DNA from: Coenobita brevimanus
Taxonomy: Eukaryota > Arthropoda > Malacostraca > Decapoda > Coenobitidae
Assembly: GCA_032717465.1 (NCBI GenBank)
Contig: CM064671.1
Span: 53,879,991 to 53,943,990, forward strand
Length of the DNA stretch: 64,000 bases
Reading direction: 5' to 3'
In this document: positions 61,924 through 64,000 of the stretch, piece by piece
Position numbering within the stretch: the first letter of the stretch is position 1
Layout of the letters: every line of letters begins with the position of its first letter
Notes under the pieces: model-generated
The model's input: the letters and a program-made list of their open reading frames with translations, nothing else
What the model was told of the DNA's origin: nothing
The model's database searches: none
Translations under genes and position numbers: made by a program

Positions 61924-63707
61924 TTAACTCCTTAACTGCGGGGCATCATTTTCGTAATGCTTGGGAGCAAGGGATCATACCGCGGGACGTCACTTTCGTG
62001 ATTCTCTGTCATTTTGAATTCTCCCGGCTTTCAAGTGGAGCCTTGTATCATCTATCAGTACTGCCAATGTCCAACACTAGTCAGCACTCCTAATCTCATC
62101 TGTACTCCCATCCATTGTTGACAATTTAGCCATTTCTCCCCGTCCTTGACTCCCCTCCCTACCTCCCCTCCATTACCCTCTCCTCTCGTCTGCCCGGCCA
62201 CGCTGCACTAAGTAAATTTTCCCCGGAATTTTCCACTGATTTCATCCATTGAAATAAGCCCTATGCCCTATTCTTATATCAAATAATGTATGCAAAAAAA
62301 GAAATGAGGTAAGTGATAGTGCCATACACCTGGAATTGGCTAATTATCACATGACAACACCTCACGTACACTCATTTGCTAATTTTTGCTGTTTATTTCC
62401 CCTTGAAATATGCCGTTTAATCTATTCTCATAATAAAAATGTATATGAGAAAGGAAGGGAGAAGCCTAAGTGATATTTACATTCACCTAGAACTACCTAA
62501 TTTATTATGTATTGTCTAGATTTCCTGCCAATCATTTCATAGCGTATATATTAGAAGCTGTCACCATGCTGACATTGGCAGCCTTTCACTGCCCCCAGGC
62601 CATCACAGCATTCAATTTACTGTTGTCTTTCAAGGTGAAGCCACGTCAGATTCGCGCCTGTCCAATTCCGCCGCTTTTTAGCCCCATGCAAAGGGCCCTG
62701 AGACCTCTACCCCTACTAAACCTCGTGTGGAAAGGGGTAAAGGGCTAAGTGACTGCTGTGGAGCGTGAACTGGCTAATTTATCAATGAAAATGATGGACA
62801 GTGACTACGATCTTGCTGGTGACTAAAACAGTGCAAGTGGAAATGTAAGTAATGTGTAAATAAAGTGTAAACGGCAAGTGAAAGCAATGAATATAAGTGA
62901 ACAGTGGAAAATAGTTTTATAAGTTACTGCAAGTGACAGTGCATAACACAGTGTAAATAAAATAGAAATGTAAATAATGTAAATAAAATAGAGAATGTAA
63001 ATAGAAATGTAAATGAGTAGTATTATAAGAATACGAGTATATATACTAGGCATAATGAAAGTGAAAGTTTCACTCTAGCATATATGAATATTATGAGCTG
63101 TGAAAGTAAAAGTGACAGATTCACTCTCAACGCTAGTGTACAGGACGAGAAAGTGAATGCTACGTACTTTACGGAAAGAGAAATTGAATGCCTACCGTGA
63201 AATAAACTACTATTACTGAAGGAAACTTATGGATAAAGACTGCAGATGTATATAAGTGTTATATAGTAACAGAAATATAAAGTGAGTGTTTTTATGAATA
63301 ATAAATGACAGAATACCAGCGGCGAACGAGCATAAGTGGGAAGCTAGTATGCGCTGGTAATTTTCATTGCTTTCACAGTGTTTTTTTTTGGGGGGGAGTA
63401 TGGATTCACTAGTGTTTCTAGTGATAATATCAGGCTGTGGTAATCATATTATGGGGCGTCGGGAAGTGTAAAGTGGCGACTTCATTACACAACTTCAGAA
63501 GTCTCCAAAAGTCCTACGGTACTCGACGAAGGCTCAACAAACATCCCAGGAGAAAGCTAAAGGTATGTGCCATAGGCATATGTAATTATAATATTCTAGA
63601 ACGAATAACTGATTTTTGGCAAATATTATTGCAAAGTCTGTCGGAGCGCGAATATCTCTGCGGGACACGCAAGGAGCGCCAAAACAACCCCTCAGTTTAG
63701 GGGCTAA
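61924..63707 (+). mobile_element. internally deleted piggyBac-type element (element 2 family)
   Basis: The left end TTAACTCCTTAACTGCGGGG matches the transposase-side end of element 2 (TTAACCCCTTAACCGTGGGG), and the match continues for some 300 bp. The right end AACAACCCCTCAGTTTAGGGG and CTAA (63704-63707) correspond to the other end of element 2. Internally there is an N-terminal piece (62512-62830, FPANHFIAYILEAVTMLTL versus FPTNHCLACKLAAVTLL in element 2), then the 3' non-coding part (62823-63100). The transposase core is missing. Confidence 0.85.
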
Positions 63708-63990
63708 AGATATCCCATAATTCAACTGAACTCTCAACAACATTAAACTCCTCATATTGATCCGAAACTGTCAATGTATAACGTATAGGTTTACACATAA
63801 GCACACTCCTCACTGTAAGTTTCTCAGGTGGCATCTTGGGATTCTCTAAATTTTGATTTGCGGTCTCAGAGTAGCAATAACCAGTGTTTGTCACTAGCAA
63901 AGAACCCTGCATTTCTGAAATCCAGGTTTTTGGTTTCCGGAGGCATTGCCAGCTCAATCACTGGGTACTTACAAGGCCCTAGTAAGTACC
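63708..63990 (-). other. unassigned minus-strand frame beside the piggyBac copy
   Basis: An open frame of 86 codons (63697-63957) reads PETKNLDF- or SVLMCKPIRYTLTVSDQYEE-type sequence depending on the frame, with no domain that I recognise. It ends exactly where the piggyBac copy begins, so it could be the remnant of an interrupted coding segment, but there is no second half to test this. Confidence 0.3.
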
Positions 63991-64000
63991 TAGTAACTAG

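Overview
The window is non-coding-rich eukaryotic DNA, most likely from a crustacean, probably a decapod. I infer this from the dense (TA)n, (CA)n and (GA)n microsatellites, the mix of I-like and RTE-like LINEs with piggyBac, Tigger and Tc1-type elements, and two exons of an ionotropic-receptor-like gene. Species is not determinable from the sequence. No rRNA, functional tRNA, CRISPR or operon structure was seen. Nearly every long open frame is a piece of a mobile element.

Layout. 1-12.3 kb: a piggyBac-derived non-autonomous element (325-1065), a 158-bp palindrome, tandem and dispersed repeats, microsatellites, the 3' end of an RTE-like LINE (10.2-10.9 kb) and a 291-bp Tc1-type MITE (11.5-11.8 kb). 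12.3-24.3 kb: three minus-strand LINEs: a decayed LINE with endonuclease and RT (12.6-15.6 kb), a 3' fragment of another (17.8-18.3 kb) and a nearly complete I-like element with ORF1 (zinc knuckles) and ORF2 (endonuclease, RT, RNase H) at 18.3-24.1 kb. 24.3-27.6 kb: plus-strand remains of an LTR retrotransposon with an integrase end split by a SINE, followed by a broken envelope-like gene. 29.8-30.3 kb: a satellite-like tandem repeat.

31.4-53.9 kb is a nest of elements. Copies of one LINE family ('LINE B') lie head to tail. Copy 1 holds a piggyBac MITE and a Tigger-like element. Copy 2 is split into three parts by a block with a decayed unclassified repetitive gene, a 4-kb piggyBac and a TTAA MITE, and by a second, RTE-like LINE ('LINE C') that is itself split by two abutting TTAA elements. 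53.9-59.1 kb carries two minus-strand exons of the receptor-like gene, separated by an intron containing a decayed LINE C copy. 59.4-63.7 kb holds another minus-strand LINE with a Tc1-type insertion, a tRNA-derived SINE and an internally deleted piggyBac.

How the parts relate. At least six TTAA-bounded elements occur, in two transposase-bearing families plus two MITE types. At three sites interrupted coding sequence or a paralogous copy confirms the TTAA boundaries. In the elements where I checked stop codons, most can be explained as C-to-T changes of CGA, CAG or CAA codons.
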